Assembly (NCBI RefSeq): GCF_003478335.1
Contig: NZ_QUFB01000002.1
Coordinates: 62,001-126,000 of the forward strand
Reading direction: 5' to 3'
Length of the DNA: 64,000 nt
From: Clostridium sp. AM49-4BH
Lineage (GTDB): Bacteria > Bacillota > Clostridia > Lachnospirales > Lachnospiraceae
Shown one piece after another: positions 9,856 to 17,243 of the stretch (positions within the stretch are counted from its first letter, which is position 1; each line of letters opens with the position of its first letter). Under the pieces are notes generated by a model. It was given only the letters and a program-made list of their open reading frames with translations, was not told the origin of the DNA and did not search any database. Both the position numbers and the translations under genes were made by a program.

Positions 9856-11234
9856 GGTTTCGTATGTTGACAATGACACCTAAAAAGATTGCGGAAATAT
9901 GCGGTGGTACCTATTATGGGGATCGGGATTTGGCTACAAAGGAGATCACCGGAGTTGTGACGGATAACCGGCAGGTGACAGAAGGTGGAATGTTTGTGGC
10001 GATCAAAGGGGCAAAGGTGGATGGAAACCGTTTCGTTCCGGCTGCCTATGAAAGCGGGGCACTTTGCTGCATGTCAGAAGATAAGCCTGGTGAGCAGAAA
10101 AAGGCTTATATTCAGGTCAAAGACTGCCTGCAGGCGATCAAAGATATGGCAGCGTATTACAGGACAATATGTACCTTGCCTATAGTAGGAATTACCGGAA
10201 GTGTTGGAAAGACTACGACCAAAGAGATGTTAGCGTCTGTGCTCTCAACACACTTTAACACATTAAAGACATTAGGTAATTTTAATAACGAATTGGGAAT
10301 GCCGCTTACATTACTTCGCCTGCGTGAGGAACACGAGGCGGCCATCGTGGAAATGGGAATCAGTGATTTTGGAGAAATGAGCCGCATGACAGCGATTGCC
10401 AGACCGGATATGTGTGTGATCACCAATATCGGCTGCTGTCATCTGGAACAATTGGGTGACAGAGATGGCGTATTAAAAGCCAAAACCGAGATATTTCAAG
10501 GAATGAAAGAAGGCGGCACTGTTTTTTTGAACGGCGACGACGATAAATTGATCACGGTAACGCAGGTACATGGCAAACGACCGGTATTTTTCGGCTTGAA
10601 TGACAACAACGATGTGCATCCGTTGAAAATCACATCTAAGGGATTATCCGGTACGGATGTGACTGTGCAGACCTCTAGGGGAACGCTTCAGATCACCATT
10701 CCGGTACCGGGTCGTCATATGATCACCAATGCGCTTGCTGCAGTAGCGGTAGGTCAGCAGATGGGGTTGTCGGACGAGGAGATCGTTCAGGGGATTGCAG
10801 CGTTTCGTCCGGTCGATGGTCATGGCAGTGTGTTTGCAACGGAACACTTTACGATCATGGATGACTGTTATAATGCTAATCCGGTATCCATGCAGGCAGG
10901 GGTTCGTCTGTTATCTGAAGTGCCGGAACGTAAAGTCGCCATTCTTGGTGATATGTTTGAGCTTGGCGCAGAGGAAGAAAAGCTGCATTACGAAACGGGA
11001 AGATATGTGGCTGGATGCGGTCTGGATCAGATCATATGCATTGGAACGCTGGCAAAACAATATCTTGCCGGAATTACGGATGTCGATCCTTCTGCCAATG
11101 TGATCTGGTTTGCGACACTGGAGGAGGCGATGGCGAAATTGCCTGATCTGCTGAAAGAACAGGATGCCATTTTGGTAAAAGCTTCCCATGGTATGCATTT
11201 TGAAAAGATTGTTGCGTATTTTAGAGAAATGTGA
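9852..11234 (+). CDS. murF: UDP-MurNAc-tripeptide--D-Ala-D-Ala ligase
   Basis: MurF adds D-Ala-D-Ala to UDP-MurNAc-tripeptide, the last cytoplasmic step of the peptidoglycan precursor. The length is 460 residues. The Mur-ligase P-loop is GSVGKTTTKE (near residue 116), followed by the conserved NFNNELGMP and, in the C-terminal domain, DDCYNANPVSM. The ATG at 9852 overlaps the ddl stop. An alternative ATG at 9864, preceded by GAGG, is equally plausible and would shorten the protein by four residues. A likely promoter for the next operon lies in its last codons. Confidence 0.95.
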   Translation: MRFRMLTMTPKKIAEICGGTYYGDRDLATKEITGVVTDNRQVTEGGMFVAIKGAKVDGNRFVPAAYESGALCCMSEDKPGEQKKAYIQVKDCLQAIKDMAAYYRTICTLPIVGITGSVGKTTTKEMLASVLSTHFNTLKTLGNFNNELGMPLTLLRLREEHEAAIVEMGISDFGEMSRMTAIARPDMCVITNIGCCHLEQLGDRDGVLKAKTEIFQGMKEGGTVFLNGDDDKLITVTQVHGKRPVFFGLNDNNDVHPLKITSKGLSGTDVTVQTSRGTLQITIPVPGRHMITNALAAVAVGQQMGLSDEEIVQGIAAFRPVDGHGSVFATEHFTIMDDCYNANPVSMQAGVRLLSEVPERKVAILGDMFELGAEEEKLHYETGRYVAGCGLDQIICIGTLAKQYLAGITDVDPSANVIWFATLEEAMAKLPDLLKEQDAILVKASHGMHFEKIVAYFREM

Positions 11235-11240
11235 TAAAAT
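11212..11240 (+). promoter_or_regulatory. Likely promoter for the pheST T-box transcript
   Basis: TTGCGT (11212-11217) and TAAAAT (11235-11240) are separated by 17 bases. The -35 box overlaps the 3' end of murF. Transcription would begin about 40 bases before the T-box element. Confidence 0.5.
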
Positions 11241-11284
11241 TTGGATTTGAGAAAAGTAATGATCGTGTTTAGTAGTTTGCTATG

Positions 11285-11520
11285 ATTCGATGAAGAGAGA
11301 GGATGTCCCCGGCTGTAAGCATCCTGTGCGTTCCCATAGTAAATGAATTTCTCACGGGAGCTGCAGCTTTGAAGATTTTTTGTGTAGAGGCTGACGTTTG
11401 CACGCGTTACGTGTAATGAAGAGTTTATGTGAAGTAGAGAAGATATTCTCTTTCCATAAAAAGCAGGGTGGTACCGCGGAGAGATCCGTCCCTGACGTAG
11501 GATGACTGCGACAGGGCAAT
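11285..11520 (+). promoter_or_regulatory. T-box riboswitch for phenylalanyl-tRNA synthetase
   Basis: T-box leaders sense uncharged tRNA and switch between antiterminator and terminator. The hallmark AGGGTGGTACCGCG is at 11465-11478. CAGGG (11464-11468) with CCCTG (11490-11494) and GCGGA with TCCGT close the antiterminator around the TGGT bulge that binds the tRNA end. The competing terminator can form from GTCCCTG (11488-11494) with CAGGGC (11512-11517), but its T tract is weak. Stem I begins near GATGAAGAG (11289). A TTC triplet at 11349-11351 in the specifier region fits tRNA-Phe and the pheST genes downstream. The specifier assignment is inferred, not folded. Confidence 0.9.
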
Positions 11521-11537
11521 GCTTATATTTTTGAGAA

Positions 11538-11582
11538 GAAGCAGGAAAGTTCTGGCAGCAGAGGTTTCTTGCTTGTTTTTCT
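11538..11582 (+). terminator. Terminator between the T-box and pheS
   Basis: AAGCAGGAA (11539-11547) pairs with TTCTTGCTT (11566-11574), followed by GTTTTT. It lies downstream of the T-box switch and may be the real conditional terminator or a second one. Confidence 0.6.
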
Positions 11583-11679
11583 TTAACGGCAGGGAATTTA
11601 CTGTTTGGACTTACGACAGCGTCAGCAGTCTGGTGCGGCATAAACCGCGCAAACATTTCAACATAAGAAAGGAACTGAT

Positions 11680-12702
11680 ATGATGAAAGAAAAGTTGACC
11701 AAAATTTTAGAGGATGCACTGGGCCAGATCGACCGCACAGAGCAGTTGGAGCATTTGAATGATGTGAAAGTGGCATTCTTAGGCAAGAAGGGTGAATTAA
11801 CTTCAGTGCTAAAGTCAATGAAAGACGTTGCGCCGGAGGATCGTCCAAAGGTCGGACAGCTTGTCAATGAGGCGCGCGCTAAGATCGAGACGAGATTGGA
11901 AGAAAAACGGGCCGCTTTTGAAAAAGCAATTCAGGAAGAAAAGATTAAGAGCGAGACAATTGATGTAACATTACCGGGCACAATGTTGCCAAAGGGCCAT
12001 CGTCATCCGAATACGATCACTTTAAAAGAAGTAGAGGATATTTTTGTTGGTATGGGATATGAAGTAGTAGAAGGGCCTGAGGTTGAGTATGATTACTATA
12101 ACTTTGAAGCACTTAATATTCCGGCAAATCACCCGGCAAAAGACGAGCAGGATACGTTTTATATTACAAAAGATATTTTACTTCGTTCCCAGACATCTTC
12201 GGTACAGGTGCATGAAATGGAAAAGGGCAAACTGCCGATCCGTATGATCGCACCGGGACGAGTATTTCGTTCGGATGAAGTAGATGCAACCCATTCACCG
12301 ACTTTCCATCAGATTGAAGGTCTTGTCATTGATAAAAATATCACGTTTGCGGATCTGAAAGGAACGCTGCAGGAGTTTGCAAAGCGTTTGTTTGGTGAAG
12401 AGACCAAAGTAAAGTTCCGCCCGCATCATTTTCAGTTTACAGAGCCTAGCGCAGAGATGGATGTTACCTGTTTTAAGTGTGGCGGTAAGGGCTGTCGTTT
12501 CTGCAAGGGTTCCGGCTGGGTTGAGATCTTAGGCTGTGGTATGGTTCATCCACATGTATTGGAAATGAGCGGAATTGATCCGGAAGAGTATACCGGTTTT
12601 GCCTTCGGTGTCGGTTTGGAGCGTATCGCATTGTTCAAGTATGAGATTGACGATATGAGACTGCTTTATGAGAACGACACACGTTTCTTGAAACAGTTTT
12701 AA
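11680..12702 (+). CDS. pheS: Phenylalanyl-tRNA synthetase alpha subunit
   Basis: This is the catalytic subunit of the alpha2-beta2 synthetase that charges tRNA-Phe. It has 340 residues, with an N-terminal coiled coil (about 1-85) and the class II core. Motif 2 appears as GRVFRSDEVDATHSP and motif 3 as GFAFGVGLERIALFKY. A CxxC-type cysteine cluster (FKCGGKGCRFCKGSG) lies before motif 3, as in many Clostridia. There are two in-frame ATGs (11680 and 11683) behind AAAGGAAC, and either could start it. The T-box leader upstream indicates control by uncharged tRNA-Phe. Confidence 0.96.
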   Translation: MMKEKLTKILEDALGQIDRTEQLEHLNDVKVAFLGKKGELTSVLKSMKDVAPEDRPKVGQLVNEARAKIETRLEEKRAAFEKAIQEEKIKSETIDVTLPGTMLPKGHRHPNTITLKEVEDIFVGMGYEVVEGPEVEYDYYNFEALNIPANHPAKDEQDTFYITKDILLRSQTSSVQVHEMEKGKLPIRMIAPGRVFRSDEVDATHSPTFHQIEGLVIDKNITFADLKGTLQEFAKRLFGEETKVKFRPHHFQFTEPSAEMDVTCFKCGGKGCRFCKGSGWVEILGCGMVHPHVLEMSGIDPEEYTGFAFGVGLERIALFKYEIDDMRLLYENDTRFLKQF

Positions 12703-12804
12703 ATAGGACATAAGATTAGGAAGATGTTCACAGGAAACAGACAACGAGAATGAAGAATGCAGCGGTCGGATCATTTATACAGACTGCGGAAAAGAGGTAA
12801 ATAA

Positions 12805-15246
12805 ATGGATACATCATTATCATGGATAAAAGCATATGTGCCGGATCTTGATTGTACGGCACAGGAATATACAGATGCAATGACATTGTCAGGAACAAAG
12901 GTAGAGGGATTCACAGAGTTTGATAAGAATCTCGACAAGATCATTGTTGGCAAGATCAATAAGATCGAAAAACATCCGGATGCGGATAAGCTTGTGATTT
13001 GTCAGGTACAGATAAATGAAGAGGGTGAAGAAGTTCAGATCGTAACCGGAGCAGCAAATGTCAAAGAAGGTGATAAGGTTCCGGTCGTATTGGACGGCGG
13101 ACATGTTGCAAGTTCACACAAAGATGGGGAAAACGAGAATGGTTTTAAGATCAAAAAGGGAAAACTGCGTGGCGTAGAATCATTCGGAATGATGTGTTCG
13201 ATCGAAGAGTTAGGATCTACGACGGACATGTATCCGGATGCAGCCAAAGACGGAATTTATATTTTAAGCGACAATCCGGAGTACAAAGATGCACCGATTG
13301 GATCAGATGCGATAGAACTGCTGGGATTACACGATGTGACATTTGAATATGAGATCACATCTAATCGTGTAGACTGCTTTGGCGTTCTCGGTATTGCACG
13401 TGAAGTAGCAGCTACGTTTGGTAAAAAATTCGTTCCTCCGGTTGTAACGAAAACAGGAAACGATGAAGATGTGAATGATTATATCTCCGTTGATGTACAA
13501 AGTCCGGAATTGTGTCCACGTTATGTTGCCAGAGTTGTCAAAAACATCAAATTGGCACCATCACCTGAGTGGATGCAGAGAAGACTGGCGTCTGTTGGTA
13601 TTCGTCCGATCAATAATATTGTTGATATTACCAACTATGTTATGGAAGAGTTTGCGCAGCCAATGCACGCATATGATCTGGATACGATCGAGGATCACAA
13701 GATCGTAGTCCGTAAGGCAAACGCCGGTGAGCCGTTTAAGACATTAGATGGACAGGAGCGCACCTTAGATGACAGTATGTTAATGATCTGTGACGGTAAG
13801 AAACCGATCGGTCTTGCCGGTATTATGGGTGGTGAAAATTCCATGATCACAGATGATGTAAAGACAATGTTGTTTGAGGCTGCTACATTCGATGGGACGA
13901 ACATCCGTCTGTCCGGAAAGAAGCTTGGTATGCGTACCGATGCGCAGGCAAAATTTGAAAAAGGACTGGATCCGAACAATGCAATGGATGCAATGGATCG
14001 TGCCTGCCAGTTGATCGAAGAACTGGGCGCCGGTGAAGTGGTTGGCGGTGCAGTGGACTTTTACCCGGTAAAGAAAGAGCCGCTCCGCATTGCGTATGAT
14101 CCGGCTAAGATCAACGCACTTCTTGGAACGGATATTTCAGAAGAAGATATGATTCGTTACTTTGAAACGATCGATCTTCCGGTAGACCGCGAGAAGAGAG
14201 AAGTAATTGTACCGACCTGGCGTCAGGATCTGGAGCGTATGGCAGATCTTGCAGAGGAAGTTGCAAGATTTTACGGTTATGATAACATTCCGATGACGCT
14301 GCCAAGCGGTGCTGCAACGTCCGGTGGATTATCTCAGAAATTACAGCACGAAGATATGGTTCGTGAAGTAGTTGAAAATTACGGTTTCTGCGAGGGTATG
14401 ACATTCTCGTTTGAAAGCCCGAAAGTATATGATAAACTGAATCTTTCCGAGGATGATGTGCTTCGCAAGAGTATTCAGATCACGAATCCTTTGGGTGAGG
14501 ATTACAGTGTAATGCGTACTTCCGCACTTGGTGGAATGTTAACTTCTCTGGCTACGAACTTTAAGCGGCGTAATCAGGAAGTGCGCTTATATGAGCTTGC
14601 CAATGTTTACCTTCCAAAGCAGCTTCCGCTTACTGAACTGCCGGATGAGAGAATGCAGCTCACGCTCGGTATGTATGGTAAGGTTGATTTCTTTGATATG
14701 AAGGGTGTCGTACAGGCTGTGTTAGAGCGTATGGGGATTAAGGCAGCTGCTGTGAAGTACGATCCAAATGCCGGGAAGAGTTTCCTGCATCCGGGCAGAC
14801 AGGCAGTTGTTACCTGTGGTGGACAGAGTGTTGCTTATTTGGGAGAAGTGCATCCGGAAGTTCAGAAAAACTTCGGTATCGGTACACGTGCTTATTTAGC
14901 AGTTGTTGATATGAAGGTTGTCAGCAGTTTGGCTGATTTTGATGTTAAGTATGAAGGTGTTGCCAAGTTCCCGGCAATGACACGCGATATTAGTTTAACA
15001 ATGAGCAAAGATGTTTTGGCAGGCGAAGTGGAGGAGATCATCCGCATTCGTGGAGGTAAATTGTTAGAGTCTTGCGAATTGTTTGATATTTATGAGGGAG
15101 AGCAGTTGACGAGAGGATATAAATCTTTGGCTTATAAGATTGTATTTAGAGCGTCAGACCGTACGTTGACTGATGATGAAGTCAACAAGTGTATGGATAA
15201 GATTATGAATGGACTGGGCGAGAAGAATGTAGTACTTCGTCAATAG
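12805..15246 (+). CDS. pheT: Phenylalanyl-tRNA synthetase beta subunit
   Basis: This is the 813-residue partner of PheS. In order it has a tRNA-binding EMAP-like domain (about 40-155, with KIEKHPDADKL), the B3/B4 editing domain (with RPINNIVDITNYVM), the B5 domain, a catalytic-like core and the C-terminal anticodon-binding FDX domain (AKFPAMTRDISL near 725). It starts 102 bases after pheS behind GAGGTAA. No terminator lies between them, so it shares the T-box-controlled transcript. Confidence 0.96.
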   Translation: MDTSLSWIKAYVPDLDCTAQEYTDAMTLSGTKVEGFTEFDKNLDKIIVGKINKIEKHPDADKLVICQVQINEEGEEVQIVTGAANVKEGDKVPVVLDGGHVASSHKDGENENGFKIKKGKLRGVESFGMMCSIEELGSTTDMYPDAAKDGIYILSDNPEYKDAPIGSDAIELLGLHDVTFEYEITSNRVDCFGVLGIAREVAATFGKKFVPPVVTKTGNDEDVNDYISVDVQSPELCPRYVARVVKNIKLAPSPEWMQRRLASVGIRPINNIVDITNYVMEEFAQPMHAYDLDTIEDHKIVVRKANAGEPFKTLDGQERTLDDSMLMICDGKKPIGLAGIMGGENSMITDDVKTMLFEAATFDGTNIRLSGKKLGMRTDAQAKFEKGLDPNNAMDAMDRACQLIEELGAGEVVGGAVDFYPVKKEPLRIAYDPAKINALLGTDISEEDMIRYFETIDLPVDREKREVIVPTWRQDLERMADLAEEVARFYGYDNIPMTLPSGAATSGGLSQKLQHEDMVREVVENYGFCEGMTFSFESPKVYDKLNLSEDDVLRKSIQITNPLGEDYSVMRTSALGGMLTSLATNFKRRNQEVRLYELANVYLPKQLPLTELPDERMQLTLGMYGKVDFFDMKGVVQAVLERMGIKAAAVKYDPNAGKSFLHPGRQAVVTCGGQSVAYLGEVHPEVQKNFGIGTRAYLAVVDMKVVSSLADFDVKYEGVAKFPAMTRDISLTMSKDVLAGEVEEIIRIRGGKLLESCELFDIYEGEQLTRGYKSLAYKIVFRASDRTLTDDEVNKCMDKIMNGLGEKNVVLRQ

Positions 15247-15265
15247 TCGCAGAAAGGGATATGAT

Positions 15266-15742
15266 GTGAGAAAAGAGCATAAGCAGAGGATTCGAATAAT
15301 ATCGTGGATATTATTTGGCATATATCTGATCATGATGGTATATTTTTTGTTTTTCAGTGAGCAGATGGGACGTGTACCACGGGATACGTACCAATACAAT
15401 TTGCATCCGTTTGCTGAGATTAAGCGGTATCTGTATTATGCCGGCAGAGTGGGGACAGCATTGGTGCTGCTAAACCTGCTAGGCAATATCATATGTTTCA
15501 TTCCATATGGATTTGTAATACCGGTACTGTCTGTGCGATGCAGCAGTTTTGGTAAGATCCTTCTGCTAAGTTTTTTGGCATCATTACTGGTAGAGAGTAT
15601 ACAATTAGTGTCCAAGTTAGGATCGTTTGATGTAGATGACATTATGCTGAATACACTAGGAGGCATATTGGGATATGTATTGTTTCGATGCTGCAATGCG
15701 ATACTTCATATTTGGAACAAAAAACGAAACTCACCAAGTTAG
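15266..15742 (+). CDS. VanZ-like membrane protein
   Basis: This 158-residue protein has four likely membrane segments (about 10-30, 65-90, 97-115 and 128-148). Family marks are NLHPFAEI in the first loop, NLLGNIICFIPYG, and the membrane-embedded E-S-I-Q with the later DVDDIMLNTLGG. VanZ itself gives low-level teicoplanin resistance, but most relatives have no known role and a resistance claim would be unsafe. The start is GTG at 15266, because the ATGs just upstream run into TGA; AAAGGG lies 7 bases before it. It follows pheT by 19 bases and is probably co-transcribed. Confidence 0.8.
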   Translation: MRKEHKQRIRIISWILFGIYLIMMVYFLFFSEQMGRVPRDTYQYNLHPFAEIKRYLYYAGRVGTALVLLNLLGNIICFIPYGFVIPVLSVRCSSFGKILLLSFLASLLVESIQLVSKLGSFDVDDIMLNTLGGILGYVLFRCCNAILHIWNKKRNSPS

Positions 15743-15773
15743 CGGGTTATCTTGGGGTATGGAGGATTAGTAC

Positions 15774-16109
15774 ATGGCGAGAAAAAAGAAGGAAAGAGAA
15801 TCTTCTCTACATTTGACAGACAAGCATCATCCGTTATTAGGCATTGTTGCTACGTTGTTGGCGGTTTTGTCGGCAGGGATGTTTGGCGCTGCCTGCGTTG
15901 CTGCAAGCGGGAGTAATGGTCATGCAGGTTTGTTAGTCGGATTCGTTGGAATCTGTAGTTTGGTCGTGGCAGGTGTTGGTTTCGTGCTGGCATGGATCAG
16001 TCTTCATCAGGAAGATATCCGTCCGCATTTTCCAACAATTGCATCTATATGTAATGGGCTGTTAGTTATCTTTTATCTGATGCTCTATATATGGGGGACC
16101 ATCGTTTGA
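15774..16109 (+). CDS. Small membrane protein of unknown function
   Basis: The protein has 111 residues. A charged N-terminus (MARKKKERE) is followed by three predicted membrane helices (about 22-45, 52-78 and 87-110). I do not recognise the family with confidence. The ATG has GGAGG 9 bases upstream. It lies between the VanZ-like gene and another membrane protein with short gaps, suggesting a three-gene set of envelope proteins. Confidence 0.7.
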   Translation: MARKKKERESSLHLTDKHHPLLGIVATLLAVLSAGMFGAACVAASGSNGHAGLLVGFVGICSLVVAGVGFVLAWISLHQEDIRPHFPTIASICNGLLVIFYLMLYIWGTIV

Positions 16110-16157
16110 TCTATGTTTGCATCAAACGTTTTATTGTAGAAAGGAGAACCATTACGT

Positions 16158-16967
16158 ATGGCAGTTCATTTTTCTGATGAGGAAAAAGAAAAACTGAAAC
16201 AAGACAAAGCATCTATTTATGAGGATCATACCGATGAGGCGATCAAAGAGGAGATTAAAAATCTATCTTGGAAAGGTAAGTTGAAGCAGTTTCAGCAATA
16301 TTATCTCAAGGGAGTGATCATAGCGGTCGTGATCATAGCGATGATCGGACTGCAGGTATATGATGCGGTCACAAAGGCAGATGTCCTGCTGTTTATCTGT
16401 GTGCAGGGAGATGTTATTGATGATGATAATGTAGAAAAGATCCAAAAGGCATTGAACGAGTATTTAGGATATCAAGATGGCAAGGAAACCGTTCGCCTGT
16501 CTTTAGATGGAGATGATCAGCAGATCCAGACATTTCTGTATTCCGGCACGGCAGATCTTTTGATCTGTTCGGAGGAGAATTTAGAAAAATGGGGGCATGC
16601 CGGCTATTTTTATTCGGAAAACGGCAAGGATGGTGCAAAAGGCAATGAAGAGGTTGCGTTTTATTCGGAATATCCGGAAAAATATCGTCGATACACGCAG
16701 TATATTTCCGGAGAGGATGTACGCAGCAATACCACGGACAAGAACATGAAGGCATCCGATAAAACGCAGTATTTTACCGGTTTATCACTCGAAGACAGCG
16801 ACAAATATAAACAGCTTGGTGGTATGCTGCCGGATCCGGTCATTGCAATGAGCAATGAGTCAAAACATCCGGAAGATGCGGAGAAGATCATTCGCTATTT
16901 GATGGATAACTCCCTAAAGTGGAATCTCAAGATCAAAACGGCGTCAGATGGGCAGAATACGAAGTAG
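16158..16967 (+). CDS. Membrane-anchored protein with an extracytoplasmic domain, unknown function
   Basis: The 269 residues divide into a charged cytoplasmic N-terminus (1-50), one membrane helix (about 52-70) and an outside domain of about 200 residues. The outside part has alternating short segments such as ADLLICSEENLEKWG and DPVIAMSNESKHPEDAEKIIRYLMD. These loosely recall the C-terminal lobe of extracellular solute-binding proteins, but this is only an impression. No catalytic motif is seen. AAAGGAG precedes the start. There is no obvious partner transporter nearby. Confidence 0.7.
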   Translation: MAVHFSDEEKEKLKQDKASIYEDHTDEAIKEEIKNLSWKGKLKQFQQYYLKGVIIAVVIIAMIGLQVYDAVTKADVLLFICVQGDVIDDDNVEKIQKALNEYLGYQDGKETVRLSLDGDDQQIQTFLYSGTADLLICSEENLEKWGHAGYFYSENGKDGAKGNEEVAFYSEYPEKYRRYTQYISGEDVRSNTTDKNMKASDKTQYFTGLSLEDSDKYKQLGGMLPDPVIAMSNESKHPEDAEKIIRYLMDNSLKWNLKIKTASDGQNTK

Positions 16968-17038
16968 TCAAAATTTTAGATTCATTTTTGAAAAAATTTA
17001 GGAATTTTCACAAATTGATAAAAAAATGAAAATAAAGG

Positions 17039-17066
17039 TTGACGAAAATTTATTTTCTGCTATAAT
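17039..17066 (+). promoter_or_regulatory. Strong sigma-A promoter upstream of the Amt-PII gene
   Basis: TTGACG (17039-17044) and a perfect TATAAT (17061-17066) are 16 bases apart in an AT-rich stretch. Transcription should start near 17073, only about 10 bases before a terminator-like hairpin. Confidence 0.75.
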
Positions 17067-17081
17067 TTCAGTTATGACAAA

Positions 17082-17115
17082 GGTGTCACGAAGAGAATTC
17101 GTGGCACCTTTTTTC
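17082..17115 (+). terminator. Terminator or attenuator hairpin in the Amt-PII leader
   Basis: GGTGTCACGAA (17082-17092) pairs over all 11 positions (one G-U) with TTCGTGGCACC (17098-17108), followed by six T. Because it lies downstream of the strong promoter at 17039-17066, it would stop that transcript after about 45 bases unless bypassed. It may alternatively serve as the terminator of the upstream gene. Confidence 0.75.
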
Positions 17116-17243
17116 GTTTCATTGATAATTTTTTGGTGAAACGGGCAAGGTCAACATTTGATGTCCTAATTAACGTCCGGACAACGTATTCATTTATGAA
17201 TTGGGATCATATGAAAAACTACAACAAAAAGGAGGATATCGTT

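Noticed and set aside
11027..11848. 273-residue minus-strand open frame across murF, the T-box and pheS
   Set aside because: It is antisense to two conserved genes and a structured leader, has no ribosome site, and its composition is that of a shadow frame.
15266..15742. Glycopeptide resistance call for the VanZ-like gene
   Set aside because: There is no van operon nearby and most VanZ-like proteins are not linked to resistance.
17133..17243. Longer Amt start at 17133
   Set aside because: The 37 extra residues are polar and unrelated to Amt, and the perfect AAGGAGG lies before 17244.
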